Shown piece after piece: positions 53,403 to 64,000 of a DNA stretch of 64,000 bases (its first letter is position 1; each line of letters opens with the position of its first letter). A program made the position numbers and the translations under genes. Under the pieces are notes generated by a model. That model was not told where the DNA came from and searched no databases. It saw only the letters and a list, made by a program, of their open reading frames with translations. Source of the DNA: Pempheris klunzingeri (Eukaryota; Chordata; Actinopteri; Acropomatiformes; Pempheridae). The stretch lies in NCBI RefSeq assembly GCF_042242105.1, contig NC_092020.1, positions 12,529,501-12,593,500 of the forward strand, read 5' to 3'.

Positions 53403-56400
53403 ATGCCAAAGATGATTCCCATGATCTGTTTGGTGATGCTGCTTCCTGAAGGTGAGTCAGACGCCCACACTTGCATTAAGATAAAACATGTCTGTGCTGT
53501 TGTTAATGAGGTTAAGAGTTACAAAGAGGTGCCCGAAGTTTATCAATGTTAAACACTTTGCTCTGTGCATTATTATGCACAAGTCAGTGTGCCACTCAAG
53601 CAATGAGCAGTTACGTTGATGCAAAATTTTGTATATGACTTTCAAATTATCCAAACAATCTAAAGAATCTTATGAAAGTAAAAACTTGTTAACTTGTTAA
53701 TGACCTAAACCTTCTTAATGATTTACCAAGGATGTGAATAAAAGCGCAATGATTATTCCTACAGTAGTTTTTCATATAAAATTACCAAGTCATCACATTG
53801 CATTTAAGGCATTTAAGTTTTGTCATGTGCACAGTTATAGTGAAGTAGTCATTGGCAATTAAATCTCAGTGTCCCTCCTACAAAGCTCAAACTATTATGT
53901 ATGAAAAAGAAATGCATGCAAGTAAAAGTAAAAATGACAAACTCAGACATAAGACATCAAGTTAAAATATAGAAATAAAATAAAGCATAATATTGTGGTA
54001 GGCAGGTGTGAATTAATGATAAAATGAATTAACAGAAATATTGTTTAAGCATGAGAGTTTTTCATGGTCTTCATAGTGGTGACACATCCAGACCACAGAA
54101 TTATCTTAGAAGTGCTGGTACATAAGACCTAAAAAATACTTTCCCCCTCCAGTGGCTCACTCAGCTCAGGGTCACTATGCCCACAAGCTCCTGAATGATT
54201 TGATGGAGAATTATTCCAGCGCCCTGCGGCCTGTGGAGGACACAGACAGAGCCCTGAACGTCACCTTACAGATCACCCTCTCTCAAATCAAAGACATGGT
54301 GGGTACTAACTCATGTGCGACATCTACATTCTTTAATGTTCACTATATGTACTGTATATTATTATAAGATTTTAGTGATCAAGATTTACCATATCTCATA
54401 TTTCATTTAACTGAAAGGTCTGTAAAAGTATCTCTCCAATGTTATAATACCTCTGCAGATGAATCCATCATGCACACAAAGTTGTCATTAAAGACCAAGA
54501 GGCATTTTGAACATTGCTTTGATGCCTGATATGTGGCTACTTTCAGTAATTACTAAGAGCGCATTCTTCATTACAGCACCATAAAAAAATCAATAGTCAA
54601 CATAAGATTTCTTGGTCGATCAATTAGTCACAGTGCACTGGTGCTTTCAATATAAATGCCGGACTGAGAGCCCTGATAAAGTTTAATTTTGTTTCTAGAT
54701 TCAGCGTATCTGTGGTGTAACTTACAGTTCTCAGTCTTTGTGCAATCTTTGCAAAATTAACCTTTATCAATGCATTTTCAACATTGCAAAGGCAGAAGTC
54801 AAAATATAGGTGCTGGTGTGTATGGATGATAGACCTCCTGCTGTACTGGCTGTGCCTACTGTTACTCAGCTGGCTCAGGTTGCTGTTCAGGTTCACTGCT
54901 GTGTCAGCCCGCATTGAATTAGCATTTGTGTTGTGCACATGTGTTTGGGTGTGTGTGGTTGAAGTGTATATACCATATAATACAGCTCTCCTACTGAGTG
55001 CAACCTTCCGTAGTATACCAGGTTTCCTGTGTGTTTATGTTGGAGTGTCCTATTACAGAAAGTGTTGATGTTTTTCTTCGGTTCGGTGCTTCAGTGAAGC
55101 TCTGGCAACGATATCAAAACCACCCCCGTTATACAGGGATTCAGCTCATTCACCTGATATTGACAGACAGGTCTGGATTTCAGCTGTTGCGATAATCTGA
55201 AGCGTGTCTGCCCTCATAGGGAGTTAATGAGCAACAGAGAAATGAGAAGGAGACCAAGAGGATCCCTCTTCAAGCTGCTGTTGGTATTCATCCATTGTGT
55301 GTATGTACTGTAGGTATGTATGTGTCTGTTCTCATTTGTGTGACTCTGACTCTCTCTGTCTCTGTGTGTGTGAAGGATGAGAGGAACCAGGTGCTGATTG
55401 CCTACCTGTGGATCAGGCAGACATGGTATGATGCGTACCTGAGGTGGAATAAGGAGGACTACGATGGACTGGAGGTGATCCACATCCCCAGCAGCCTGGT
55501 GTGGAGGCCCGACCTCGTCCTCTATAACAAGTACGCTAGTAGGTCACACACACACACACACACACTATAATTCTGTGATCTTTCTGTTTCATAGGGCCCT
55601 ATGTTGACATTTCATCAAACTCTCATTGCAATAGGTTAAGAACACTGTATTACCGCAACATCATCTTAAAAGAGTAATCGCAGCCAGATGCATAATTACA
55701 CACATTCACCCTTGGGAGTTAAATACTTCCACAGCCTTACTAACATTACTCAAGGGTCCATGGATTAATCTCTATAATTGTGAAATTATAGTTCTAATCT
55801 TACAATAATAATCTTCTTGAGTTAGATGACTCTTTACGTCTACAGTGCTACAAAGTTCTTAAGCCAACAAAGTGCATTGAGTGCAATTTGAATGCATTAA
55901 AAGATTCAAATAGAAAAAATATCAGCCAAAACATTTATTACAAATATTCAGTATTTGAACGAACATTTTTATTGTAAACCATACCTTAATATGTTCATAA
56001 AATATGTATAAGCCATTGTCAGAATTCATACAATGTTACACATGAACTATGTTGGTATGCCAGTTTTATATATTATGTCATGGAATATGTAATATAATTT
56101 ATAATAATATTATAAAAAGTCTGTATTAATGAAGCCCTAATCATGTAATATACACTGTTGCCCATAAAGTTGGAATAATTGTTCAATACCCCCAATTTTG
56201 TTAAAGCCTGAATACACAGTTTGCAAAGGTTAATTGTGGTTTAAGTTTCACTGTGATATGTTTGGAAGAGTTTGATCAATAAAGTTGAGAAGATATACAC
56301 TTTATTCATCAAGAATAAATCACATTGTCACAATCATTTCATGAGAAGAGGTAAAAAACATTTTATTCCAACTTTATGGGCAACAGTGTATAATGAACAA

Positions 56401-59025
56401 ATACGTTATGGTGATTTATACTAACTTACCAGTTTATTAGGGTATTATGGAGTCCTGGACAAAAAATGTAATTTCTGAGTCTGTAGTCTGAAATGTTGAA
56501 CTTGTTAAGTGCAGTTTTTATGGCTCATATTATTGTGTAATGGAGTGTCTAACACACCAGTAACTTCATACGAAAAGGATACAACATACAATATACAAAC
56601 AAAAAAACACTAGCAACAACCTGCAGGTCGCATGCTAACTTCAGAGTATACCACAACTCATCACCATCTAACCAAAATAGGAAATATGACTAGTCAATTT
56701 TGCCCACTGCTTCTCCTCCATCAGAGCTGACGATGACTTCTCAGGACCGCTTGACACCAACGTGAGACTGCGCTACAATGGAGAGATAACCTGGGATGCC
56801 CCCGCTATCACCAAGAGCTCCTGTGTGGTGGATGTCTCCTACTTCCCCTTTGACAGCCAGGAATGTAACCTGACTTTTGGCTCCTGGACCTACAATGGAA
56901 ACCAGGTTTGTAGAGAAGCATGGCGGTCGCACTCACTTGTTACATGTAATGCAGGAAAAAAACACTTCATTTCAGTTTATCCACCTTTTTAGGATGATGA
57001 TGTGGGCCACCTAAATCTATTAGGCCAGCTGATTTAGTTAAATGATACAGACTAGGAGGTAACTGAGGCAGGCCATCTTGAAGAAGAGATCAGACACACT
57101 TACACTCCATACATTTACTGAATTTGTCTTGTCTGACATTATGAGTGGGTACAGTTGGTTGTGTGCCTCTTGTACACCAACTCATCCATTACCCTAATTC
57201 CAGGTGGACATCATTATGGGGATGGACAGCGGCGACCTGTCAGACTTTGTGGAAAACGTGGAGTGGGAGTGCCACGGGATGCCGGCCACCAAGAATGTAA
57301 TCATGTACGGCTGTTGTTCTGACCCATATCCAGACATCACCTATACAGTGCTCCTGCAGCGCCGCTCCTCCTTCTACATCTTCAACCTCCTCCTCCCCTG
57401 CTTCCTCATATCCTTCTTGGCTCCTCTGGGTTTCTACCTGCCTGCAGACTCTGGGGAGAAGGTTTCCCTTGGCGTGACAGTTCTTCTGGCTCTCACTGTG
57501 TTCCAGCTAATGGTGGCTGAGAGCATGCCTCCATCTGAGAGTGTACCCCTAATAGGTAAGACTGTGGTGGTTCAGGAAGTCAGTATGTATGTGTTCTTAT
57601 GTGACTGTCACATAATTGTTATAGTGGCTTGTAATCCTGACTGTATTAGTGTTTTTAGCCATGCTACTAGGGTGGCAATGTCGGTCTGTTGGTCCACTAC
57701 TTTTGTTCAGACTAAAATCTCTCATCAACCATTGGATGTATTTCCATGAAACTTTGTATGGACGTTCATGATGCCCAGGTGTTGTATTTTAGTGCCTTAA
57801 TTATTCCTTGACTTCTCCTCTAATGCTACCATGAGGTTAACATTTGTGGTTTTGAGTGAAATCCCCTCCTTAGGATCATTGATTGTAACTTAAGTATGGC
57901 ATCATAAATATGTAATACTCTGTACTTTATGTTTAATTTTAGTGCTAATAAACAAATGTTAGCATGCTGAAACACGATGAACATAGTAAATACTAGCCTA
58001 CCTGCTAAACATCAATATTGTCATTGTGATGTTTGCATGCTGATGTTAAATTTAGCTCAAAGCAATACTGAGCCAGCTTCACAGATTTACTTCCAAGGCT
58101 TGTTATTTGAGTGGAATCTCTGGCCAAAACCATGGCTCTGGTTGCAGGTGATACAGAGATACAAAAAGACAAAAGATAGGTAAGATAGGTGCCTCTCTGT
58201 TTGTCAGTTCTAACAGCACATCTCTCTCCTGTTCATTACACAGGGAAGTACTACATTGCCACTATGACCATGGTCACAGCGTCCACTTCTCTTACCATCT
58301 TCATCATGAACATCCACTTCTGTGGTGCAGAGGCCAAACCAGTCCCCCAATGGGCAAAAGTCCTCATCATTGACTACATGTCCAAGATTTTCTTTGTTTA
58401 TGAGGTGGGCGAGAACTGTGCTTCTACCTCCTCCTCTTCTTCGTCATCTCACCCCCAGGATGACAACCATCACCAGCACCTCAGCCCCTACATTCATGTG
58501 AATGGTAAATCAGGCAGCCACGGTAGCCGACAGGACTGGCAGAGTCACAAATACCCCAGACCTCAGACCCCCAAGCCGCAACACCATCCCAGAGTGAAAG
58601 CCCAGCACCACATCACCAGAGAGGAGAATAGCCGCCTTTCCAGCTTTGCTCCTGTGAAATATGAAGGCTCCAATGGGAAGGTTCCCACAGGTGACTGCTG
58701 TAAAGAAGACCAGAAGGTTCCCGGCTATCCTGACAACCAAAAGCTTCCCTGCTGCCCTGAAGACAAAAAGTCTCCACCTCAAGGCCCCACTGTAACCTTT
58801 GGCCCCTGTGTGTTCTGTACCCATGGCAGTGGCTTCCCTGGTGTGGACACTAAGGTGGTGCGTAATGTTGAGTATATCGCCAACTGCTTCCGTGAGCAGA
58901 GGGCCACATGTGCTAAAGTGGCAGAATGGAAGAAGATCGCTAAGGTGATGGACAGATTCTTCATGTGGATCTTCTTCATCATGGTTTTCCTCATGAGCAT
59001 CCTCATCATGGGCAAGGCACCATGA
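53403..59025 (+). CDS. chrna9: Nicotinic acetylcholine receptor alpha-9 subunit
   Basis: Exons: 53403-53451, 54153-54298, 55376-55530, 56725-56905, 57204-57555 and 58244-59025. They total 1665 bases (554 residues; human 479), phases consistent. Two in-frame starts exist (53403 and 53412); both give a short hydrophobic signal peptide. The extracellular domain has the Cys-loop ([15 protein letters not shown]) and the vicinal pair [10 protein letters not shown] that defines an alpha subunit. M1 is [21 protein letters not shown]2 is [20 protein letters not shown]3 begins [12 protein letters not shown], and M4 is near the end ([19 protein letters not shown]). The close match of the ligand-binding and pore regions to human CHRNA9 and its position between ube2k and nsun7 identify it. 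Alpha-9, usually with alpha-10, forms the calcium-permeable receptor of the efferent synapse on hair cells. The M3-M4 loop is unusually long and holds a short internal repeat. The a/b teleost copy is not resolved. Confidence 0.95.
55545..55565. repeat. Short (CA)n tract beside chrna9 exon 3
   Basis: CA run starting 14 bases after the donor of exon 55376-55530. Confidence 0.9.
56151..56390. mobile_element. MITE with 28-base inverted ends in a chrna9 intron
   Basis: A 240-base element whose two ends are perfect inverted repeats of 28 bases including the flanking TA. One end reads CACTGTTGCCCATAAAG and the other is its exact complement. TA at both ends fits a Tc1/mariner-type target site. There is no transposase frame inside, so it is non-autonomous. 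The perfect ends suggest a fairly young copy. Confidence 0.85.
57640..58110. mobile_element. High-copy teleost interspersed repeat in chrna9 intron 5
   Basis: From memory, this resembles a very common percomorph repeat whose copies contain phrases like TTGGATGTATTTCCATGAAA, CTACCATGAGGTTAACATTT and TTAGCATGCTGA followed by TTTAGCTCAAAGCA. It fills most of the 688-base intron. The class (SINE or non-autonomous DNA element) is not known to me, and the limits are approximate. Confidence 0.5.
58705..58785 (+). repeat. Three tandem 27-base units coding in the chrna9 M3-M4 loop
   Basis: The units encode [18 protein letters not shown] and EDKKSPPQG, sharing the pattern [ED][DN][QK]K-x-P. They are diverged at DNA level but keep exact 27-base spacing. 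Confidence 0.7.
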
Positions 59026-59844
59026 CCGAGCAGTGGTGCTGCAGTTTTTGTTTTTTTTAATATTTGACTCAATTAACTTTTTTTGGTCAAAGAAAATGTC
59101 AAAGGGACTATTTTGTGTTTTATAAACATCATTTAAGTTGAAGCATATGTGGACATTATTTCTTTATTCATAATAACAATACAGATTATAGTGATTTCAT
59201 GATAAACAAAATGTACGTAGTAAGTGTAGTGTCCTATATATATTATTACATTCTTTGGTCTTTATCTTTAACATAAAAAAAAAACATAATGTGCCAGACT
59301 CTGACAATGTATACAATGTAGGCAATGCTGAGAACTTAATGGAAAGGACATTAGATATGACGATTATTTGTTGTTTGTTAAATTATTGTTTTCTGCTGCC
59401 CACAACTCTACATCCATTTTTACTACTTCCTATACAATCCTTACCTTCTCTATTGTTAGCATGTTGCATCTTATTACCATCCCCATCAGTCATGGCTTTG
59501 ATATACAGGTACTTCATCATCTGACCACTGAGTATATTGGAGGGGATCTGCTGTCAATTTAAAATATGACCAGTGGAGACAGCACATGTCTTATTCACTA
59601 CTGTGAAATCAGATGCCTGCGGCTGAGCGTCACTGAGTGTCAGCGTACGCTCTGGATCCCCAGAATCATTTTTCTGTTCAAAATCATCCAGTGAATAGTT
59701 AATGAGCAAGCTTTGTTTGTAACACAGCTAGGGCTGTAAGGTAATATGGAGCATCAATTATGTAACACAATGAGCACACTCAGACACCCCACCCCCACCA
59801 CCAAAACCCCCATACCCTTGGAAAACTTGGAAAAGTCAAGTGAA

Positions 59845-59882
<38 letters not shown>
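59845..59882. repeat. Compound (GT)n(GA)n microsatellite
   Basis: GT run of about 24 bases followed by about 14 bases of GA. Confidence 0.95.
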
Positions 59883-60903
59883 CACACACATGTACAAGGT
59901 GGCAGGAATATGAAAGAATAGAGTACAACAAGGAAGGAAAGAAAACCTAATAGTGTTTGTACCAGAATCTGAAAGCTGAGTACTGTACAAAACTGTTGAG
60001 TTTTAAAGCAATTGTAGATCACTGAAGTATTTCCAGTTTAGTTTAGTTTATACAGTATATAGTATATGATATGATTTAATGCTTTTTCTCCATATGACTT
60101 CAGATGTAAATATTGTACTTTTTACAAAACACGCTGCATTTATTAATATGATGCATTCCTATAGATTTATTAACCTAAGATAGATGCCACCTGAACCAAC
60201 AACAGCTTTAAAACACTACTTAAATGTTAAAACATCAGTGCTCTGAACATTCTTCATGATGGATACTTTTACATTTCGTACTTGATTACACTTTGCTGCT
60301 AAAAGAATAGTGTTGAATGGAGGATTTTCTAGAAAGCTGGCAATATTGTGTATCTGTTGCTGTTGATAAATCCCATGAAAAGACCAAAATAATACTGTGT
60401 TAGTTGGTCTCAGTATTTCCAACTTTTCTGCTTATCTTCATTGGTATAAAAAAGGCCAAGTTATTTCCTAAAGCAGCTCAACACTGTAGTCTTTCACAAA
60501 TGCTACTCAAACCATGTAAGCTTTGAGGACTGTTTTCAGAGGTGGATTTTGTGTGCTAGTGAATATTGATGGCAGCAGGATGGTGTATACAGGATCGGCT
60601 GAAAATAAAGTGAAGTGCTCGTGTTCATTGTGATGCACAAATGTGTCTTGCAGTGCGGTAATGTGTCCATAACAGTTTTTGACATGAAATGGACGCATAT
60701 ACAAGCTACAGTATGTCAGACTTTGACGCAATCTGAAAAAACAAACAAAAAAAAAACAAAACATACATATGTTACATATATATGTCGAAAGGACACACTA
60801 CACTAGGAAGGGAAAAAGAGGAGTCAGAATGGAGGCAGAATGGCACTGAGGAAAACTGCATTTTTAGGTAATTTGCTTTTCCAGGTGAGCTTACCTTAAT
60901 ATT

Positions 60904-60917
60904 ACAGTAGAGGGCGC
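60904..60917 (+). promoter_or_regulatory. CTCF-like core between chrna9 and nsun7
   Basis: ACAGTAGAGGGCGC fits the CTCF core CCASYAGRKGGCRS at 13 of 14 positions, the best of the three candidates in the window. Confidence 0.45.
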
Positions 60918-62511
60918 TCATTTCCCACATACCATTCTAGTGACGGATGCCCCAGAGCTTATTGTTTGAAGCTTTACTTGGAAGCCCAATTGCACAAGAT
61001 TTGCACCTTGGATCATTCCCACAACCATCTAAAGTGATTCACTCACAAAATGTCTTTCCTGAAAGAGGAAAAAGATTTGTAGGCTATTTATGAGTCCTCC
61101 AGTTTATTCTATGGCAATGAACTGTAAGTCTTAAGTCTTGCTGCAATTCCATAATTAAATCTGGAGGCTATTAATGGAAGTGAGTTTGTCAGTAAAACGT
61201 GCTGGGGCAGCAGGCAGCAGGCCTGTTGATTGTTCTGTCGAGGCTCTCCATAGTGGGCTCTTTGAGCAGGAATCAAATGGGAAGGGGAGTGTTTTTCTTT
61301 TTACCCTCCTCTCCAGAGTGATTGTCATGCTGAGGCATGATGCTTCTGATTTAAGTGAGAATATCTCCTATTTTCTGTTTGTAGGAACCCGACTGCATTG
61401 CGTTCCATTAGTGCTCAGTGAGCCGCAGGGGCCACAGCAGGCTGCAATCACCACGGGAGACCAGGAGAAGTGCGAACCATGTAATTTGGACAGGCGTAGC
61501 AGCTCAGGCACTGATGGAAAGTCTGTTGAGGACATTACCATGTTCTTTACAAAATTTCACTTAGAGATGTACTATCTATCTCCACTTAGAGTTACAAACA
61601 GAATAGAAAAATCACTGTGATGATACAATTAATTCACCCATGAAAAACTTATGGTGGTGCAGAACCAAGTGTTTTCACTCAATCACCATTCTTAAGCACA
61701 TTTCAAAGGGAAATGTACTTTGTACTGTACCACATTTATCTGATCAGATGAAGATTTTATATACAAAACATATGATCTTAAACTGTCCAGTAGTATATAA
61801 AGCAATTGATATTAACTCCACCTCAAACATCAAATATCATAATAATCCGATAATATAATTCTCTACCAGGGGCCATAAGGAGTACTTAGTATATTTCACT
61901 TGTGATACCCCTGTACTTAATCACTAACTATTTCTTGCACTTTTACACTGTGGCATTGATGCTTTTACAGAATACTTTGTCCACCATTGTAACTAGCTTT
62001 GTACTTGAAGTGCACAGTATTTTCTATTTAATTGCAAAGAGAACATTGGAATTGTTTGCTTACATTTTAGTTTCAAATATACAAAACTGGAAATGGAAGA
62101 ATCAGGAGTACAATTTGACAATGTTCTGACCACGTTTTTCTCAGATTTTGAACACTGGTCTGCTGGTCAAAGCGCAGCGTGGTTATAAACATGCAGATTA
62201 ATTGATCGTATCAGACGGACTGCTGGTGGTGCAAATAGGAGAGGAAAGCAGAGGTCGGCCCTCAGTCCCTTTCTCTACAGAAGGCCCATGACATGGAGCC
62301 TAGCTTTGAAACAGCAGCTGCACGCCATCTGCAGCTGATTTAGGTCAATGTGTTACTGTCCACCACTGTTGCCACAGCTCTCCCCCTGGCATAATGCTCT
62401 GTAAAACTTTAACAAGCCCACAATGTAGACAGAATAGACAGAGGACGCCCAGCGTTAAAGAGATTAGCTCTTGATCCGTGAAGAACGGGACCTTGAAATT
62501 ATTAGCATGCG

Positions 62512-62530
62512 GTTGCCATGGTGACGGAAG
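62512..62530 (+). promoter_or_regulatory. RFX-like X-box and ETS site in the nsun7 promoter
   Basis: GTTGCCATGGTGAC at 62512-62525 is an imperfect palindrome one base from the X-box pattern GTNRCC(0-3N)RGYAAC. It is overlapped by CGGAAGT (62524-62530), an ETS/GABP site. The pair sits about 260 bases upstream of the first ATG in the untranslated exon. Confidence 0.5.
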
Positions 62531-62649
62531 TACGCTAATCCAGAGAGCTCAGAACAGACAGTCAGAAAGTTTGTTTTTGAGCGGAGACACAGACCTGTGT
62601 GTCTAAAGACTTAAAGGGGCTTCTGTAAAATAACGATAAAAAGACTGAA

Positions 62650-62851
62650 GGGCAGGATCAGAGGGGGGGTTGCAGTAAACATCGGCGGAGACGCCCGGAG
62701 CCTCATAACGGAGCCAGATTTCTAGTCACCGGCAGTTAAAAGTTTGTAACGTTACCGTTAGACCGTACACCAGCACCGGCAGAAAACATGGACAGTCCCG
62801 GACACAAGTACGGTGTTTTTAGGAGAGAAAACATGACACTCTTCTCATAAG
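62650..62851 (+). other. 5' untranslated exon of nsun7
   Basis: A GC-rich stretch ends in the donor CATAAG|GTAAGGTG after 62851. The next coding exon needs such an upstream exon, because its acceptor lies 30 bases before its ATG. A 20-codon upstream frame (62788-62850) begins MDSPGHKYGVF and stops one base before the donor. The 5' limit is approximate. Confidence 0.5.
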
Positions 62852-63441
62852 GTAAGGTGAATTACACAGAAATATGCTGTAGTTTACCGCTGCTAACAGA
62901 CAGTAACGTCAGCGTGGTTAAATCAAGGCTAATTTAGCTGAACTAGCATAACAAGCATTGCTAGCTAGAACATATCATTCAGAAAATGTAACGTTACATA
63001 ACAGCTACCTTGGTTACTCTTAGCTTAATTTACTTCACTTGTTTCAACACAAACTTTTATTTAGCGTCAACTAACTCAAGTGTCTCTCTACCACTCTGTG
63101 TTTTTAATTACGTATCACAAATTAGCATTTCTTTGCTGAAGTGAGTAACTTCAACTAGGAAAGTTTCCTGCAACCTGCTAACCTTAAACTAAACAAAGCA
63201 AAGATAATATAGCCTGTAGGAAATATGTATCAAAATCTGAAAATTATGGACATTTAGTCGCAAATAACTTACTTTATCCTAATTATGTCTAAAGCGTTGA
63301 CTAACATCGTGATGTTAAAATCAAGCAAGGTAAATTTGTTGCCCAAAATCACAAATTTAGTTTTGAGTGCCAGACTTGTGTGAGAGTGATTTGTGCATTA
63401 TTTAAGTCCTCACAGGGCTCATATATGTGGTTTGTTTTCAG
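62852..63441 (+). other. Intron 1 of nsun7
   Basis: Between the donor at 62852 and the acceptor TTTGTTTTCAG at 63441. AT-rich, no other feature seen. Confidence 0.5.
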
Positions 63442-63471
63442 GTGTCAGGAAGAAAATACATTTGTGAGAAG

Positions 63472-63802
63472 ATGGTGAGAAATAAAAATATTGATGGGCG
63501 TCCCAGTCGCTCCTCCACATGCAAGACAAAGAATGCTGACTCTCCAACTACAAGCAGCAAAGACCCGACTCCTCTGGATAACCCAGCAGGCTCTGAGCTC
63601 CAGACCAGCGGCCAAGGTCAGCTGGGCTTTCCAGACAGAGTCTACATGCTGGCATCAGTCATCTTCCAGAATAATCACCTGGAGAAGCCTGCCTCCCATC
63701 GGCTGGTGAATTATGGCAAAGAGAGAGGGCTTCCGTTACCTGAAGTCAAAGATGAGGGGATGCAACGAACAGCTTATGAGCTGGCCTTCAATACACTTAA
63801 AT
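63472..63802 (+). CDS. nsun7: NSUN7, putative RNA methyltransferase, N-terminal part
   Basis: Only the first coding exon (63442-63802, ATG at 63472) is in the window: 110 residues plus one base of the next codon, ending at the donor AAAT|GTGAGT. The last 60 or so residues (GFPDRVYMLASVIFQNNH and ELAFNTLK) match the N-terminal region of human NSUN7 (about 718 residues). The catalytic SAM-dependent domain lies beyond the window. NSUN7 belongs to the NOP2/Sun family of RNA cytosine-5 methyltransferases; in mammals it is needed for sperm motility, and it is also reported on enhancer RNAs. Its place after chrna9 agrees with human 4p14. The first 50 residues are low in complexity and not conserved. 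Confidence 0.85.
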
Positions 63803-64000
63803 GTGAGTGTGTAAGTGACTGGTAGTGTGAAATTGTTTTGATTTTTTAAAAATGTTTTGTCTTTACTGTTTACCTTCCTTCCCTCCCTTTTTTATCAACA
63901 TTGCATATATGTACATATTCACACACTTAACACTTGGAGTGAGGACAAAGGGTGTTCAGCAAACCCTGTTTTGATTCATTTCAGGTACATTAAATTCCAA

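Larger units (their letters stand above)
59026..62511. other. Intergenic region chrna9-nsun7
   Basis: After the chrna9 stop the DNA is AT-rich, with a (GT)n(GA)n tract at 59845-59882 and a CTCF-like core at 60904-60917. The open frame at 61174-61620 shows no recognisable domain and lacks splice or family support. No gene is called. Confidence 0.5.

Noticed and set aside
61174-61620. 148-codon open frame between chrna9 and nsun7
   Set aside because: No recognisable family, no splice partner, no supporting promoter or poly(A) signal; AT-rich low-constraint sequence.
63985-64000. Candidate next exon of nsun7 after TTTCAG at 63984
   Set aside because: Joined to the previous exon it reads C-T-L-N-S, which does not resemble the human continuation (YQDIL), and too little sequence remains to decide.

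Overview
This is an ordinary nuclear window from a ray-finned fish, most likely a percomorph teleost. Evidence: compact introns with canonical vertebrate splice sites, dense (GT)n, (GA)n and (TCTA)n microsatellites, teleost-type interspersed repeats and LINE tails, and seven protein-coding genes recognisable against their human counterparts. Every multi-exon model given here, apart from the one cut by the window edge, was assembled from splice sites whose phases agree at each junction and whose summed length is a multiple of three.

Layout. (1) 1-3000: gene-free upstream DNA. (2) About 3000-20700, plus strand: frmpd1 (PDZ + FERM scaffold, 1708 residues, 15 coding exons). (3) 23372-25958, minus: slc25a51 (mitochondrial NAD+ carrier, single coding exon plus a 5' untranslated exon). 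Its promoter lies head-to-head with (4) 26728-33481, plus: ints10 (Integrator subunit 10, 17 constitutive coding exons plus a frame-preserving cassette exon and one GC-AG intron). (5) 34149-36557, minus, tail-to-tail with ints10: a tlr1-type Toll-like receptor in one coding exon. (6) 39705-44735, plus: klb (beta-klotho, six exons). (7) 46310-49928, plus: ube2k (E2 enzyme, seven exons). (8) 53403-59025, plus: chrna9 (nicotinic receptor alpha-9, six exons). (9) From 63472, plus: the first coding exon of nsun7, which continues beyond the window.

The genes do not form one pathway. tlr1, klb, ube2k, chrna9 and nsun7 belong to the block on human 4p14. frmpd1 and slc25a51 are neighbours on human 9p13. 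INTS10 lies on human 8p21. The window therefore joins pieces that are separate in mammals.

No undescribed system, virus-like element, CRISPR array, tRNA or rRNA was recognised. The points most worth a second look are local: a PDZ-coding exon of frmpd1 squeezed between two microsatellites, the in-frame cassette exon and GC donor in ints10, a three-unit 27-base repeat in the chrna9 cytoplasmic loop, an RFX-like X-box beside the nsun7 first exon, CTCF-like cores between gene units, GCTAGC-rich DNA around the housekeeping promoters, and a TA-flanked MITE with 28-base inverted ends.
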